Positions 50,901 to 63,900 of a stretch of 64,000 nt of DNA are shown piece by piece. The notes under the pieces were generated by a model. It saw nothing but the letters and a program-made list of their open reading frames with translations, had not been told where the DNA came from and did no database searches. The DNA is taken from NCBI RefSeq assembly GCF_000002995.4, contig NW_025062479.1, positions 19,154,721-19,218,720 on the forward strand, given 5' to 3'. This stretch comes from Brugia malayi (Eukaryota > Nematoda > Chromadorea > Rhabditida > Onchocercidae). A program made the position numbers and the translations under genes. Position 1 is the stretch's first letter. Every line of letters begins with the position of its first letter.

Positions 50901-53900
50901 ATAAACTTTAGTTTCCCCCTTCTTCCACTTGGACTTTTTAATATAAACTTTAGTTTCCCCCTTCTTCCACTTGGAAATTTAAATCCCAATCGTACCTATT
51001 AATTTGGAACCTTACTTTTGAACTCACTTTATTTGCAAGTTTTTGGCAATGTTTATAGGTTTGATGAGTGTTGATCAGCAGCAAAGCGCAAATATGTTGC
51101 TCTTAGAAGCAGCAGCTGCTGCTACAGCTGCAGGAACGATACGAGATTTACTAGGTTCATTTCTTTCTTTTAAAAACCTGCGTAGTTTTTTTTTTTTTTT
51201 TTCTACACTTCCAAAATTCTTGACAGACGATGTATGAACTTGCAAATAAATAAAGGAGCGTATAAAAGTATACAAAGTGCAAGAAATGCATTCATTATAG
51301 ATACAGGTTAAAAAATACGTTTCTTAGTGAGACGAGCATTTAATTTTCATGAAATAGAATCAAATTACAGGGATTACATCAACAAATGGTAATGACGCGA
51401 CAGCGATTGATGTTATGAATAGCCCTAAACCGAAGTTATCTGCAGTTCCATCAACGTCTGCTACGGCGGAAATTGTTGCTACCAGTACTCCAAACATCTT
51501 TTTTAATGATGATCATAATGGAATCAGCAAAAAACACGATCAGCGTTTAGGGGATCATTCTTCACTCAATGGTAGAGCAGCATCTGCCGGTGAAAATGCT
51601 AATATGGTAGACGTTGGTCATTTTCCAGAATTCATGATAAATTTATCAATACGTTATTATTCTCCAAACTAGTATCTAACTCTGTTCTTAAAGTAATGAA
51701 AAATCTCCACATGGGATGTTTCTTTTATTCGCTATCGTTCTGTGCTTATCAATTTTTTACTATAATATTTCTAAACGAATCCAGGAGATTTCTGAGAACG
51801 TAAATCCGTCTTTACTTTAATGTAATATCAGCTGTTTACATTCATTGCAGTTGGGTGATCCAAAACGTCAGTCGAATAAAGCAGTGAAGTGCAAAATTAG
51901 TGATATAAAATTAAGCGTTAAAAGGAGAGCAAACGAAGAGGTTCTTTCCATATTATTCGAATAGGTGATATAGTTTTTGTTTTGTTTTGGTTTTTAATAT
52001 TCAGATTTTTTTTTTCAGTATTCACAGTATTATCAGGAAAATGAAATTTTGAAGGATAAGATTTTTAGAAAGGTAAATGTCAGTTGTCTTTCTGCAACTT
52101 TTGATTTTTATCGATGCAATTCCAGACTCTGAGCAGTGCAGCACGTGCAATTACTAAAGAAGAAAAGATTGATTTGGATGAGCTGGAAAATTTTGCTCAA
52201 ACATTCAAAAAGCAACGCATCAAGTTTGGTAAGATTTATGATATCAGTTTGATGAATTGCACAACTAATTTTTTTTTTTTTTCGTAAAGTTAGACAGGTC
52301 TGAAGTTCAGCATATAAAAAATTTTTTATTGCTTCCAGTAATTTGTAAGCTCTTTCAATTTGAACTTTACATGAAATTAAACTTCACTGAATTTGGCAGT
52401 TGTAGGTTTCACTCAAGGTGATGTTGGTCTTGCTCTTGGACGCCGTTATGGAACTGATTTTTCGCAAACAACTATATCACGTTTCGAAGCACTAAATTTG
52501 TCCTTCAAAAATATGTGCAAATTACGGCCATTGCTCAAAGAATGGTTGGAGGATGCAGAAGCGGCATTGGCCAACGGCGCTACTATCAGTGATCTCTTGG
52601 ATGCACCTTCTAAAGAGCCAATTCCACAAGTTCGTTTGTTGTTGGATTTATTTCTTTTTGTCGCAGCATATATCCTTGCTAATGGAATTCTTTCAGCGAT
52701 CATATTTTTTACATTATTTGCAAAGTATTCCAACTACACATAATGATGGTACCTCAGAATTTCTTTTGTATTCGAATGTCAGCTATGCTTCAGCAGTTTT
52801 TTCGTACATCGCTTGATATAGAACAATATCTGATGAAATGAAAGAGAACTGTCATTCGAAAAGATTGATGATATAAATATTTTAAGAGCTCTTTCAAAAT
52901 TTCAGTGTCTTACTCTCGGGAATTCTTGCTTGTAATATGCATCCTAATCATTAGCTGGTCTAGAAGCTAATTATGTTCTTTTATTTTTTTATTTTTGTTT
53001 TTTGAGGAAGAAGGTAATTCTGACTTGTCCTATTTTATTTTGACTTTTATCGAATTTTATTTTGCTATTGTATGCACGATTCTGAGAACTGCTTAGACTT
53101 AAGTTCCAGAAGGGCTTCGAAAAGGGGTATTCAATTAGAAGTTATACATATGAATAGTTAATATTTCCATATTTGAAGAACTGCTTCGAAATGGAAAAAG
53201 ACTTGCTTTCAGTTTTCATTCTGCTTCCTTAATTTTAATCACAGGTACATAGATTGTTAGTATTGTTATTTTTGAAAATTTGGCATCAAACTGGTAATTT
53301 TGTCAATTGAATATCTTAGGAAACTTTATTACTTGTTATTCTGCTATTTCAGGAATGATTTGCAAAACAAACTTGTTGTCGTTTATTTTGAACTGTAATT
53401 TAATGGCAAAACTGAAATTATAACAGAGGAGTACAAAAAAAAAAAAAAAAAAAAGGGGAAATATTACAAGCTGAGACGGGACAAGCTTTATAACTCATGC
53501 AGTGAATTAGACTGTGAAATTTGATACTGAAGATAAGCGTAGTTGGTGCAACTGGATTTATAGTGAATCGATTCATAGATATGTATGTCAAGATGGTAGC
53601 AAAAATGCCGGTGAGAATAAAAGGTAAACAGTAAAATAGGTAATGAATGCTGTTGTTCTGTTGCCTAATTCACCTTAAAAGCGATGCAGAGATGCACGTT
53701 GGTTTAGCTCTTGAAGGTCGCATATCACGATTTAAGTGCTGTCAGTCGAGGAATTTTGGAAGTAATTTGTATTTGAATAAATTTATCGTTTATTCATGAA
53801 TGTTCTGATCTCTTCCTAGTAATGTTGCGTCTTTTAGGAATTTCGGAAATTCCGTATTTTTTTGCACTGAATTTGGGATATGATTTTAAAATTATATCGT

Positions 53901-55603
53901 GCAGTAAAAGCCTTTCTTACTAAAGCTTAAGCTTTTTCTGTCTTTCCAATTTTTTCTGTTATAACGTCATAGTGTTGCACGCCCATATAGTCTACCGTAT
54001 TAAAATTTGATAAGGAAATCATTAAATAGCATTTTTGACCTTTTAAGAATAATCCATATCCCGTTTTATATCTTTGCACACTTTATGGCATTTTACATTT
54101 GATATTTCGTGTGTTTGCTACTTTTATTACTTAATATCGAGGTCTTTATTACCTAATTTGTTATAGGAATTGAGGAAATCTGATACAGCGGTAAGGAATG
54201 TTTATATTTTGATAAGGATTTTGACAACGTGAGTTTATTGCATTGGTAATAGTGTGGAATGGTGAAAAACTTCTAAAATTTAATGAGTTGATTGAGTAAT
54301 AATTGGTGATATTGTAAGTCGTTAACAAATGCTATTATAATTGGCGATATGACATATACTGTTATTTAAATAAATAATTGAGTTAGTAATCTAAGTTAGT
54401 AATTAGTATTTATGGCAAAAGCGTCTGTTAATTTGTTTTGCCACAAAATTCTGTTTTGCATGATGAAAGAGTTGGAGATTTGAGTTCCCAGTGTTTACTA
54501 TAGGTGAATGTCGTAGATCGTTTGTTTTGTATTATTTTTCATTTTCAAAGAAATTTGGTTACTGATTCTAAAATGTAGTCTTCTGTCATCCTCGTTCTGG
54601 TTTGTTTTTTTGTTTTTTTTTTGCTGTAAAATTTGTCTTAGGATTAATTTTTGCTCGGTGGTCTTCGAACATATATATTAAGGATATTTATTCAGATTTT
54701 TTTCAGGTATATTAGTACATTTATTCAGACTTTTAATTATACCTTCCTTTTTTCCAATATAATTCTTGAACAAATGCTATTATAATTGACGTGCTTGCAT
54801 TAGTGAAGGTTCCGAAAAGTAGTTTTGTATTTCATGTAGTACACTCATTAAAGCAGCTTAAGCTTTTTATAGTCTTTCAAGATAAAATCTGGTCTGTTAT
54901 TTATGTCAGATTTCTTAAATCTGCTATAAGGACCATAAATAAAGTGGCAATGATTTAGACAGAACTGTATTTTAGAGAAGAAAGTCTTTATTTGAAAGCT
55001 AGGCTTGATAAATAAAAAATCAAAAGTTTGAAGAGATATTTTGTAGTTGTAAAGTTGATGAATTTCAGTATCCAACATCGGTGATACATTTGCCACTGAA
55101 TAATAACAAACCGAGCTCTTTAATGAGCATTAATGCAAGCAGTGGTAATAAAATGCCATGCGACGAGTTACCATCACCAAATGGATCTACTGTGTGCAGT
55201 TCAGGCGCTGGTGGTGGTGTTCCGCTGAAAAAACGTCGAAAACGAACCAACTTGGATTTAGCACAGCGTTCAGCACTGGATGCTTACTTTGACATGAACC
55301 CACGTCCGGACCACGATAGAATGGCGGAAATCGCCGAATTGGTAGGGCTAGATCGAGATGTAAGTTATTTCATAGCTTTGTTTTATCACGTGGTTGTTAG
55401 ACTGAGTATATCTTCTCATATTAGTTTCCACATTCTCCATTCCAGCTGCATCACGATTATCATGATGATTTTGTACATATAGTCTTCTGCTGTTTTTACG
55501 TAAACGCCCCATAAAGTTTCTATTTTCACTTGAAGTGGCTCATTTATTCCAGGTAGTTCGCGTATGGTTTTGCAATCGACGACAGAAACTTCGTAAAGAA
55601 TAA
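44979..55603 (+). CDS. ceh-18: POU-homeodomain transcription factor, CEH-18-like (class II POU)
   Basis: Eighteen phase-consistent exons: 44979-45027, 45270-45340, 46024-46180, 46544-46620, 46690-46801, 46911-47046, 47557-47850, 48301-48449, 48880-48993, 49512-49862, 51059-51154, 51371-51606, 51851-51940, 52019-52072, 52126-52228, 52406-52629, 55069-55359 and 55553-55603, giving 884 aa. The POU-specific domain (about 674-748) contains [40 protein letters not shown] and LKEWLEDAE, nearly as in Oct-1. After a roughly 70-residue linker comes the homeodomain (about 825-884) with KKRRKRTN and helix 3 [15 protein letters not shown], including the POU-type Cys. The protein ends one residue after it. 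Class II POU factors bind octamer DNA; C. elegans CEH-18 acts in gonadal sheath cells and in the control of oocyte maturation. Residues 1-660 are Ser/Thr-rich and low in motifs, with an Ala run ([10 protein letters not shown]) in exon 11. The first exon is the weakest call; a CTGCAG acceptor 31 nt before the ATG may be trans-spliced. Confidence 0.9.
50892..50975. repeat. Perfect tandem duplication of 42 bp in a ceh-18 intron
   Basis: Two identical 42-bp units (50892-50933 and 50934-50975) start with CTTTTTAATATAAAC and end with CCACTTGGA. They lie in the intron before exon 11. Perfect identity points to a recent slippage or duplication event, or to an assembly artefact. Confidence 0.95.
52630..55068 (+). 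other. 2.4-kb intron separating the POU-specific domain and homeodomain
   Basis: The largest intron of the POU gene, between exons 16 and 17. It contains an A-run (53438-53454) and many T-runs but no open exon with matching phase. It splits the two DNA-binding modules, so alternative terminal exons here would give a POU-specific-only protein. Indeed exon 16 read through its donor stays open to 52743. Confidence 0.7.
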
Positions 55604-58600
55604 TTCATTATATTAGTTGTGCGGTTCTGTTCGTCCTCTCCATTTCAGTATCACGCTACGATTCGCTTTTTTGCCTTTGTTGCCTCAGAAGTCTTTCTCG
55701 ATACAGAGTAGTCATTTCTTCATTTTTCTTTTTATTCTATTACTTTTTGACTTTTTGTTCAGGTAAAATCATTCAGCGGGTTTATTGCGATTTGTCTTCT
55801 TGCAATTCATTCTTTCACTTTTTCTGGTGGGAATGGACATTAAAGCTTATTAGCAGCCTAAGGAAATAAAATTACAAGTTCATGACCTTTTAGACATTCG
55901 AAGCGCGAAGTTTACATGATTTTTCAAAAATATGATTTAAAAATGGTATTTTTATATTTAAGATTATTTATTTCTTGTAAATTTTATTCTTAGCTCATTG
56001 GTCTTTTTGGCTGAAAAAGTTCTATGCTTTTTTAAAAGTTGACTCTCTGTCATCGCTATTCTTGATTCCGTGAATTTTTCTTTTCATGTGCCTTTTAAAT
56101 TCTTTTTTCAGCGTTCATACTGTATTTACTTTTTTGTTGCTTAATCTGCTCCTCTTTCGTAGCATTTTATCTTATTTTTTTTTATCATTTAATGCATTTT
56201 TGGCAAGAGCGTTTTCTTTTTTGAATGTTTGATTCTATTCCTATGTGTATTTTCTCCATTATTTATGCCAAATGTATGCATATTTATTCCTTTTTCCAGA
56301 TTATGTTGTTGAGAACTGTCAACCTTTCATCAAATTAGAGTAGCTCTCTCACCACTGCATCCAGTTAAGTTCTCTTCCGGTACAGCTTTGCTCAATAGTG
56401 ATCGACTTTGTTAACAGATCACTCCTGCATGAATAATTTCAACCATCCACATCTTCTATAACTGTTTTGAGTTCGATGGTCGGTTTCAGTATAATTTCTC
56501 AGAATGCGTTTAAGTCAAATATTTACTGATTCCTTGTTATCTACCATTTACAGGATAAAGTAATTTTTATTATTTTTTTTATAGAACTCACTCATCATTC
56601 TCTGGATGCGGTATGTCTCGAATTAAAATGAGGCGCATTTATTATTTATTAATGAAAGTTCCGGAACATTTTGAAACATACATAACAATATGGGCTTTTA
56701 GTATTCATGTAGCATAAGAATCATGTATTTTTAAAATGTGTTCCATAGATTTCAGTTATTTGAAATGCAACAGATATGCCGGTGTCCTTTGAAGGGATTG
56801 TTTCCCCTGGCGAATGTGCTAGTGTTATAAGTTTTCGTTTAAAGTCCCAAAAATTTAAAGATGAATTAAGATGCAAAAAAAAAAAACTTTTTTTTGGATA
56901 ACTCGAACTTGGAATTTCTGTAAATTTGTGACTTTGACTCTTGAATTATCGTCATCGTCTACCTTTATCTGTGTACATGGAAAACGCAAATGGTAAGTTG
57001 TAGTTTTAGTACCGATATTCCCTGGTAGATACCAAGAAGATGCACAGATTGGTTTAGGAAGACGATTTACTACTTTGCGATTCCATAATTTTAGAATCAA
57101 TCCAAATTGCTCTTCAGATTATGATGTTTGGGATATATTTAATGATAGTGATATGTAATACCTCTTTGGGATCATTCTCCGGATTCATATTTTAGTTTTG
57201 TCTATTATAGATTAATCCTTTTTGGAAATATGGAAAGTAGAATAATTTCCCATAATGAGTTTACATTTATGTGTTTATTACTATTTCCCTGTGCGAATTA
57301 TTATTTCTGGTGATTTTATCTTGCTCGTCTGATGTCGGTGGTTCAGTCTCCTATTTTTTGCTTCAGTTGAAAGGATTGTATTTATGCAGATGTGGTTTTT
57401 GGTTTCAACCGCTACTTGTATTTGTGTTTGCTTGCATCATCCAGACGACGAGTATGTGTTTGATTATCGTGGCCAGTTTGTTTATTGTAACATCGCTCGA
57501 GTAATACGATTGTTTTCATCATTTTGTCGATTTTACTTTCCTTTGTTTAATATCATATGAAATAATCGTCATTGCTGTTATAAATTCAATTTGTGATACA
57601 ACAATAATAACGCTTGTAGTTTTTGGTTATTTTACTAAAACATCGTTTACCCAAACAGCAAATATATTTTGGACACAAATCCTAACTGAGAACCAAAAGT
57701 CAGTAAGGAATTCTGACTATTAGCAAGTGCAGTAGAGCAGACCAGTCAACTAGAAAAGTGAGGAGTCAAAAAGAATACAGGTACTGTTCACTGACTCACG
57801 CATAACCGTTTAATTCAAACCATTAAAAATTTCTGAATACACACCTGATAGTTAATTTGTGTATGACAGAAGTGCTAATTTCGTCCGCTGCACTTCATTT
57901 CATTCCTCTCTGCAGTTGCTTTCGATAAGTGTCGTGTGAACGAGACAACAGAGGAGACAAATGAGATATTGAAATTTATTAAGCTAAATTTCGAGAAAAG
58001 TTTAATTGCTACTCTGTATGAAGTCTCCAGTTTTAGAGTATTTTTTCCATGAGAAGCAGTGGAGGTGACATTAACGATGGAAGTGCTAGCTAAAGACTGA
58101 TTAAAAATCAGATTGAACTAAGGAATAAATTAACAATGTTTTGCTTAATTTAATTTTCAATTAGTTTCTTCCAAAAGTGTAAATAACATTTAAAGTCCTC
58201 TACCTTGCTGTGTTGATAATTTGACATCCTCTTCTGCGCCACTGATTTATTGTTCAAGTAGTGATGTGCAACAGGTACAGTGATCTTGTTAATAATGTTT
58301 TCTCATGGTGTTAATGTTTTTCTCATCTCTTAATGTTTTCTCATTAATGTTTTCTCTATATTTTACTTTGCTCATATTGTTTACATATTATTCAATAACT
58401 GAAATGAATTGCTGGTCAAAATTATTTAGGTGTCATCTTTACCGTTGAAATATCGCTTATTCACCTGCACACAGTGCACTAGAGGTATTTGTAAAATTTA
58501 TATGCAAAGGAAGATCCGGAGGTATTGATGTCAACAAACAATGTAAATATGTGCTTATTTTTGGTGTTTGGTGGACTTATTTTACTCAGATTACTGGTAT

Positions 58601-58830
58601 TTTTGTTAATTTGTCGGGATAATTCATCAATTTATTATATATTATGACTTTAAAAGTTAAAAAGGTGCATAAAAAATTAAATTAAGACGGTTTAAAACGT
58701 TTAAAAAGCAGGTAGTATACGTTATGTAAAGTATTAATCTAATCGACAAATTGTCTATTATTTATCATGAAATGCATCCTGAATCATATTTCTGAAATCT
58801 TAATTAATGTTAAATAAGAAAAGATTTAAC
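55604..58830. other. Convergent intergenic region
   Basis: About 3.2 kb between the stops of the POU gene (+) and the DB-module gene (-). It presumably includes both 3' UTRs. The open stretches at 56855-57100 (-) and 57271-57504 (+) show no family motif, and I see no splice-consistent gene. Confidence 0.5.
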
Positions 58831-60143
58831 TCAATCTAGTGGGATACCACTTTGATGACAGTATAATATTACGTTCAAGTTAAACAGACACGTTGCATCA
58901 CTCTTACTGATGGCATTAATTCCTTGTCCTGCTGGATCACAAAATCGTAAGCAACGATCACCAACTCCTAATTTATTGTCCGCTAAATTCAAATGATGAC
59001 AACATTTGCGATTATCCTGAAAAGGAAACTCGACTTCGTAAAACTTTAAGAGTAATTTATTTCTTCAAGAAAACTACACACAAGAGATTGTAAACTCATA
59101 CATTTGTTCTATTATTATTCAAAGGATTTGCTGAAATGTTAGGCGGAAAATTTAAATGCGTTGTTAATAAGCAATATATAGGTCAAAATGATTCTGAGCA
59201 AACAAAAAATAATTTGAAATTCGAGACAGATCTATTAATATTAATTGCTAGAATCTTGTCGAGTTTCTTACAACCCGTTTTGCATATTTGCGATGGTACT
59301 TGATTAAAGAAATTTTAGGAGTAAAGGATTTCATTTTTACCTGATTTTGTGAAGCACAATAGAGTATAGCACTGATATGTTTCAGGCCACATTTTTTAGA
59401 TGCAATTGTTTTTATTAACTAAAAATTTACTGTGGTAAACGTATTGAATGATATAAATTCTTTCGTGAAAAAGAATAAACTGATTTGGTTGAAAAAAAAG
59501 TAAGCGAACAGTATAATATGAAATTAAAAGTTTCATTTATAATTTGAGTGAATCCATCCAGGAGTTCATTACTATCTCTGGGAAATCCGTGCTAAATTCA
59601 TATCTCTTATGATTAGCCAAGCAATCAGTAAATTTATAAATAGCTTTTTCATACCAAATTTCGAGCTGGAATCTCTTCAATTTCGTATTGACATAAATCA
59701 TGGCATCCTTCTGGTACGTATAGTTGGCAACATTGGCGGAACAGTACGTCGCTTTGACTCCTAGTGACACATGGACTGTAATCTGTTTTTGGATGGCCGC
59801 ATTTCCCCTAGCAAATTTGCTATTATTAAACTAAATAGTTGTTGAATGTCTACATTATTGTCAAAATTACCTAACAATTTGATAAAGCTCGGAAGAGACA
59901 TTGTTTATGAGTTGGAAAAATTGATAGGATATCTTCAAGCAAATGTGACACGTCGTGTTACCAATAATTAATGTCACCTTTAGTACACCTGAGTATTATA
60001 AGAAAGAAAACAATGAGACATCTTGTTTGAAGAAAAAGAAAAAATAAATAACTCGGTGACAGAACCTTTTCCTCCTCTGCTCTGCAAATTGTGCCAAACC
60101 AAATGAAAGTAATTAATGACAGCAAAATTAGTTTCGATAACAT
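58831..60143 (-). CDS. Secreted DB-module protein
   Basis: Five minus-strand exons: 60066-60143, 59871-59977, 59655-59775, 59341-59418 and 58831-59016, giving 189 aa with all phases matching. Residues 1-22 (MLSKLILLSLITFIWFGTIC then RA) form a signal peptide. The DB module begins SDVLFRQCCQLYVPEGCHDLC (71-90), continues CGLKHISAILYCASQNQ and DNRKCCHHL, and ends LGVGDRCLRFCDP. This Cys pattern is the nematode DB domain, found in secreted and extracellular proteins of largely unknown biochemical role. Exon 2 contributes NTTCHICLKISYQ with a CxxC pair and N-glycosylation sequons (NTT, NVS); its acceptor (TACTAAAG) is chosen to keep phase. The C-terminal tail ends ILYCHQSGIPLD. The gene converges on the POU gene. 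Exons 3-5 are firm; exon 2 is less so. Confidence 0.84.
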
Positions 60144-60475
60144 TTCTTTTTCTGAAAATTGAATTTTTTTTGAAAGCTAAGATTTGGATTTTGATATTGA
60201 ACCAAGTTTACTTCATAATGAATATATGGGCGCACTTGTACGCGAATAAAACATGCGACGATTTAAACATATGCGTACAATTCATAAAAACACGTACACA
60301 TAAACTGATCGCATCAGAAAAGTATTAATTTTTTAGTTTCAAAAGAAATTTAAGTGAAGAAAGAAGAAATAACGAAATAGAAGGTATTTTTGGAGCAAGA
60401 TTGGACTGAGTAGATATGTAAAAAGATACGGAATGTACCTGTTGTGAATGGATGGATGCATCTCTCAGAGATGGA

Positions 60476-60613
60476 TCATGTTATATTAAATATGTTAAAT
60501 CTCTGATACCCGGAATTCGGGTCAATTTTATTCTTGCAACGCGGTGCAGATCCACAAAAAGAGTAAAATTCTGTATGGATACCAATTCTGCCCCATCCAA
60601 CACATTCAGGCAT
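60476..60613 (-). other. Coding-like terminal exon of an unidentified Cys-containing protein
   Basis: A 45-codon minus-strand frame from an ATG to TGA reads ECVGWGRIGIHTEFYSFCG, then SAPRCKNKI and a Tyr/Asn-rich end (NIFNIT). Three Cys and spaced aromatic residues look like a secreted module. No clear acceptor precedes it, since a TAA lies three codons before the ATG in this frame. The overlapping frame (60481-60663) is also open, with a better acceptor (CATTTAG), which weakens the call. It is upstream of and separate from the DB-module gene. Confidence 0.3.
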
Positions 60614-60782
60614 TTCAAACCAATCAATTTATCACAACAGTAATCAAAATAAAGAAGAATCATTATGCATTTGACCTAAATGAGTAGAAAATTTTCTTTT
60701 ATAAAAGTCTAATACTTTCTTATGAAGGCATGGCTATTTTGCAAACTTATTGAGTGGACCGAGTGTCCTCGGTGTTTCGTAT

Positions 60783-60825
60783 TTTATGTCTTATTATTTA
60801 TCTTATTATTACTATTATTACCATC

Positions 60826-60859
<34 letters not shown>

Positions 60860-60860
60860 T
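60783..60860. repeat. (TTA)n microsatellite
   Basis: TTA/ATT trinucleotides with few interruptions, including an unbroken stretch at about 60826-60857. The Leu/Ile-rich open frames here are repeat artefacts. Confidence 0.92.
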
Positions 60861-60954
60861 TAGACTTATTATTTTTGAAAAGGCATTATTACTCATTGAT
60901 TTAGATAAGCTTAAGCCAAGTAGGTTAGTTCATTGTACCACTTCCACTAAAAAA

Positions 60955-60993
60955 ATGGAACAAATTTCATCTGAGAAGAAAAAGTTATCGCAA
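60955..60993 (+). other. Candidate first coding exon
   Basis: An ATG followed by 13 codons (MEQISSEKKKLSQ) ends at a good donor, CAA|GTGAGT. No downstream partner exon was found within the window, and the flank is a microsatellite, so chance is possible. Confidence 0.2.
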
Positions 60994-63900
60994 GTGAGTA
61001 GCAATTTAGTTATTCATGCTACAATTATCTTGCGCTATTATCTTCCAGTTCGTCTCATTTTTGATTTCTAGCTTAAGTTCATACTTAATAATTCACAGTG
61101 ATACTGTATCGCTGCACACAACGATACTTCGTTAAGTGGTGGACCAAAAACATTTCACCTTATGTTTACCTCTTTCATTGTTAAGGTACCGAGATGAAAA
61201 GTACGGATATGACAGGTTAAAACGTTTGCAGCTCCTTATTTATATTTCTTGCTTTAGTCTGGCATGTCATTCTAAATCTAATATGCGATTTCACCTTTTT
61301 GCTCAACTATAGTTTCCGCATATTTCATGCACATATTTACGTCTCGCTAGTGTTATACCTATATTTTTAGTCCTCGTAACTTAATAAATTCTTGTTGACT
61401 CGTATCACTCGTAACTTGTAGACTCCACGTGTATATCTGTACTTGATATTGTTTGCACAATATCATTAGCTAAAAACGAATGAAAGCAAATAAAAGCAAC
61501 ATAAAACTTGCATTCAACAGAAATTTTAATGATTATTATAAAATTTAGCTTCAGTATTAAATACAATAATGTCGAAATTGAATTTTATAAATTTTTGAGG
61601 TTCTCATCTTTTTTTAAGTTTTTGAACTGCCTATGTAGTAAGTGAATGAAATTCAATTGATTGTGTATAGAAGGAAGAAATGTAATGCCGTTCGTCAAGT
61701 ATCACAGTACGATATATTACATTTAATGGCAACTTCTAGCCTAATAAATCACCAAAGTATAATGCAACTGAACCTTACGATCATTTAAACTTCTTTTCAA
61801 AAACTTGAACCATAAATCGAGCATCTAATCTAGCAATGAGTATCAATTTGTACTGTTCTATTTACAATTTGTACTGGTTTGTTGAAGCTTCGCCTCTTTG
61901 TAGCTTTCGAATTTCAACGGTTTCCTTTCAAATTTTTACTTACTTTTGCAACTTTCTTAAAAAGCTGAATAATTTGCCAGTTACAAATTAAACATTTACT
62001 AAGACTGTAAATTTTGAATTATTTCATTATGTAGTAATAAGATTAATTACTGATCCCGAATGTCTCATAGATATTTGTACTCGAGGAAAATGATAGTATT
62101 AGAAATGTTTCAAAATAAATAGGTATAATTATGGTAGTTTTTTATTAATGATTTACACTAGTAAATCATTGTCTGACAGATTCATTATCAGAATATTCAT
62201 TCATTCAATTATTTGTTTAAGAAGTTACCTCCCTTTTGACGTTTTAAAATATTTTGATTTCAGGAAACTAGAAATGTGATATTTCTGATACAGAAAATGG
62301 ATCAAAATCTTGAGTGCACATAGTGGTAATTCGAGTTATTCCTCGGGTCGAGTGTTGGTGAATGAAATATTCTGCTGGGTGACATGAATGGATCAAATTG
62401 GTCATAACTGAATGCACAACCGGATCCCTTTTCAGCTAACTTGTTTACACAAGTGCAGTTAAATATAATCAAATTTATTAAGTTTTGGAAAGCTGACAAC
62501 TTGACCTATTCATGTGTGGAAGGCTTTTTCTATTAGATGAATCCAAATATCATATTTTTTGAAGTGAAGATCTGGGCATTTAAAATTTCCAATGAAGCGA
62601 TTTAAATATGTTATTTCTTAATTTCTGTAATTGAAATTATGTTATTCCATTCAAGTAACAAACTTTCAGATAAGTTCTTCGTTATGAAAATCGAATTTTA
62701 AGAGTTTTCTTGCAAGATGATAGTCGACAAAACGAACTGCAAAATGTTGTATTTGCAAAACAATTTGCAATTTGCTCACTTTCTTAAATGCTTTAAAGAT
62801 TTATTGCTACTATTAAAGGAAAAAAGAACATTAATTTACTAATTGTTATAATAAAATGATTAAGGTATATTTTTTTTAGTAAATAACATTGCTGACAGCT
62901 CATCAATTTTTCAGCAGCAAGCAAAAATTTTAAGTACAGTATTGTGACAAAAAGTTAGGATGCACTTTGAAAATAAAATGAAATCCCAACAAGTACTCAT
63001 TCAAAATACAAATCACAAAATTTTTTAAAACAAATACATGCACTTCATGAACCACGTGAATGGAATTCACATATCACGTTACAAGTTATTGATTGGTCAT
63101 TTCATGTAGTCTTCTTTTTTTAGGATAATATTTTTGAAGGTGCTTTGTTAGATTAACAGTTTATTGATAAGCGTTATGTTTATTTGCAATTGATCATCCA
63201 TGCATTATTCGGTTAACTGATACACACGTCTGATATGTACGTATACCACTCGTGGACAGCTGCGTTTTAATAAGCATATTTCACTACTTTTCTTTGGTTT
63301 ATTATTAACAAAAGCCTTCAATATGGAAGTGATGATAATTTCAGTAAGATTATTCTTTTAGAACTGTAGCAAATAGTAAATGCAAGAACAGATAGTGTGG
63401 AATTGTGACGGAGTATGTGAAAACTTGAGGAAAAACTCTTTTCCGAAACTTTTAAAAATTTTAAGTAAATGGTTCATTTCATTCTTCTTCCCACTCTTTA
63501 AACACTGATCTTGTTGTGTTTTCAACAAATGATAGTTAAGTGAGCTGATCTCTTGCTTTACTACTAAAAGTCTTATAATCAAAGTTCAGTTCAAATGAAA
63601 TGATTTCATTACCCTTTTTTATATATCAAGAGTCAACAGCTTTGACTCCTTCAATTAACATGTAATGACTGATTATCATGCAATCATCTTATCATTATCC
63701 AAGAAGTTATTTCAGCCCATTACCTTCACACGAATGATATTAAATAGCATATCTTAATCAAGTTGCTTTCCGGTATTCTATTCCTATTACAATCACACTA
63801 GTGATGATAAAACCTAAAAGCCAGTTTTCTCGTGTAGAAAGAGAGGATGAAAACAGGGTTGATGACCTTATCTACGAGGCAAATCAGACACTATCACGAA

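Noticed and set aside
60722..61071. Leu/Ile-rich open frames resembling membrane proteins
   Set aside because: They come from the TTA/ATT repeat, with no splice or start context.
62302..62499. Minus-strand open frame with TCTCVNKL-like Cys pattern
   Set aside because: No acceptor or donor suits it, and no partner exon or family was recognised.
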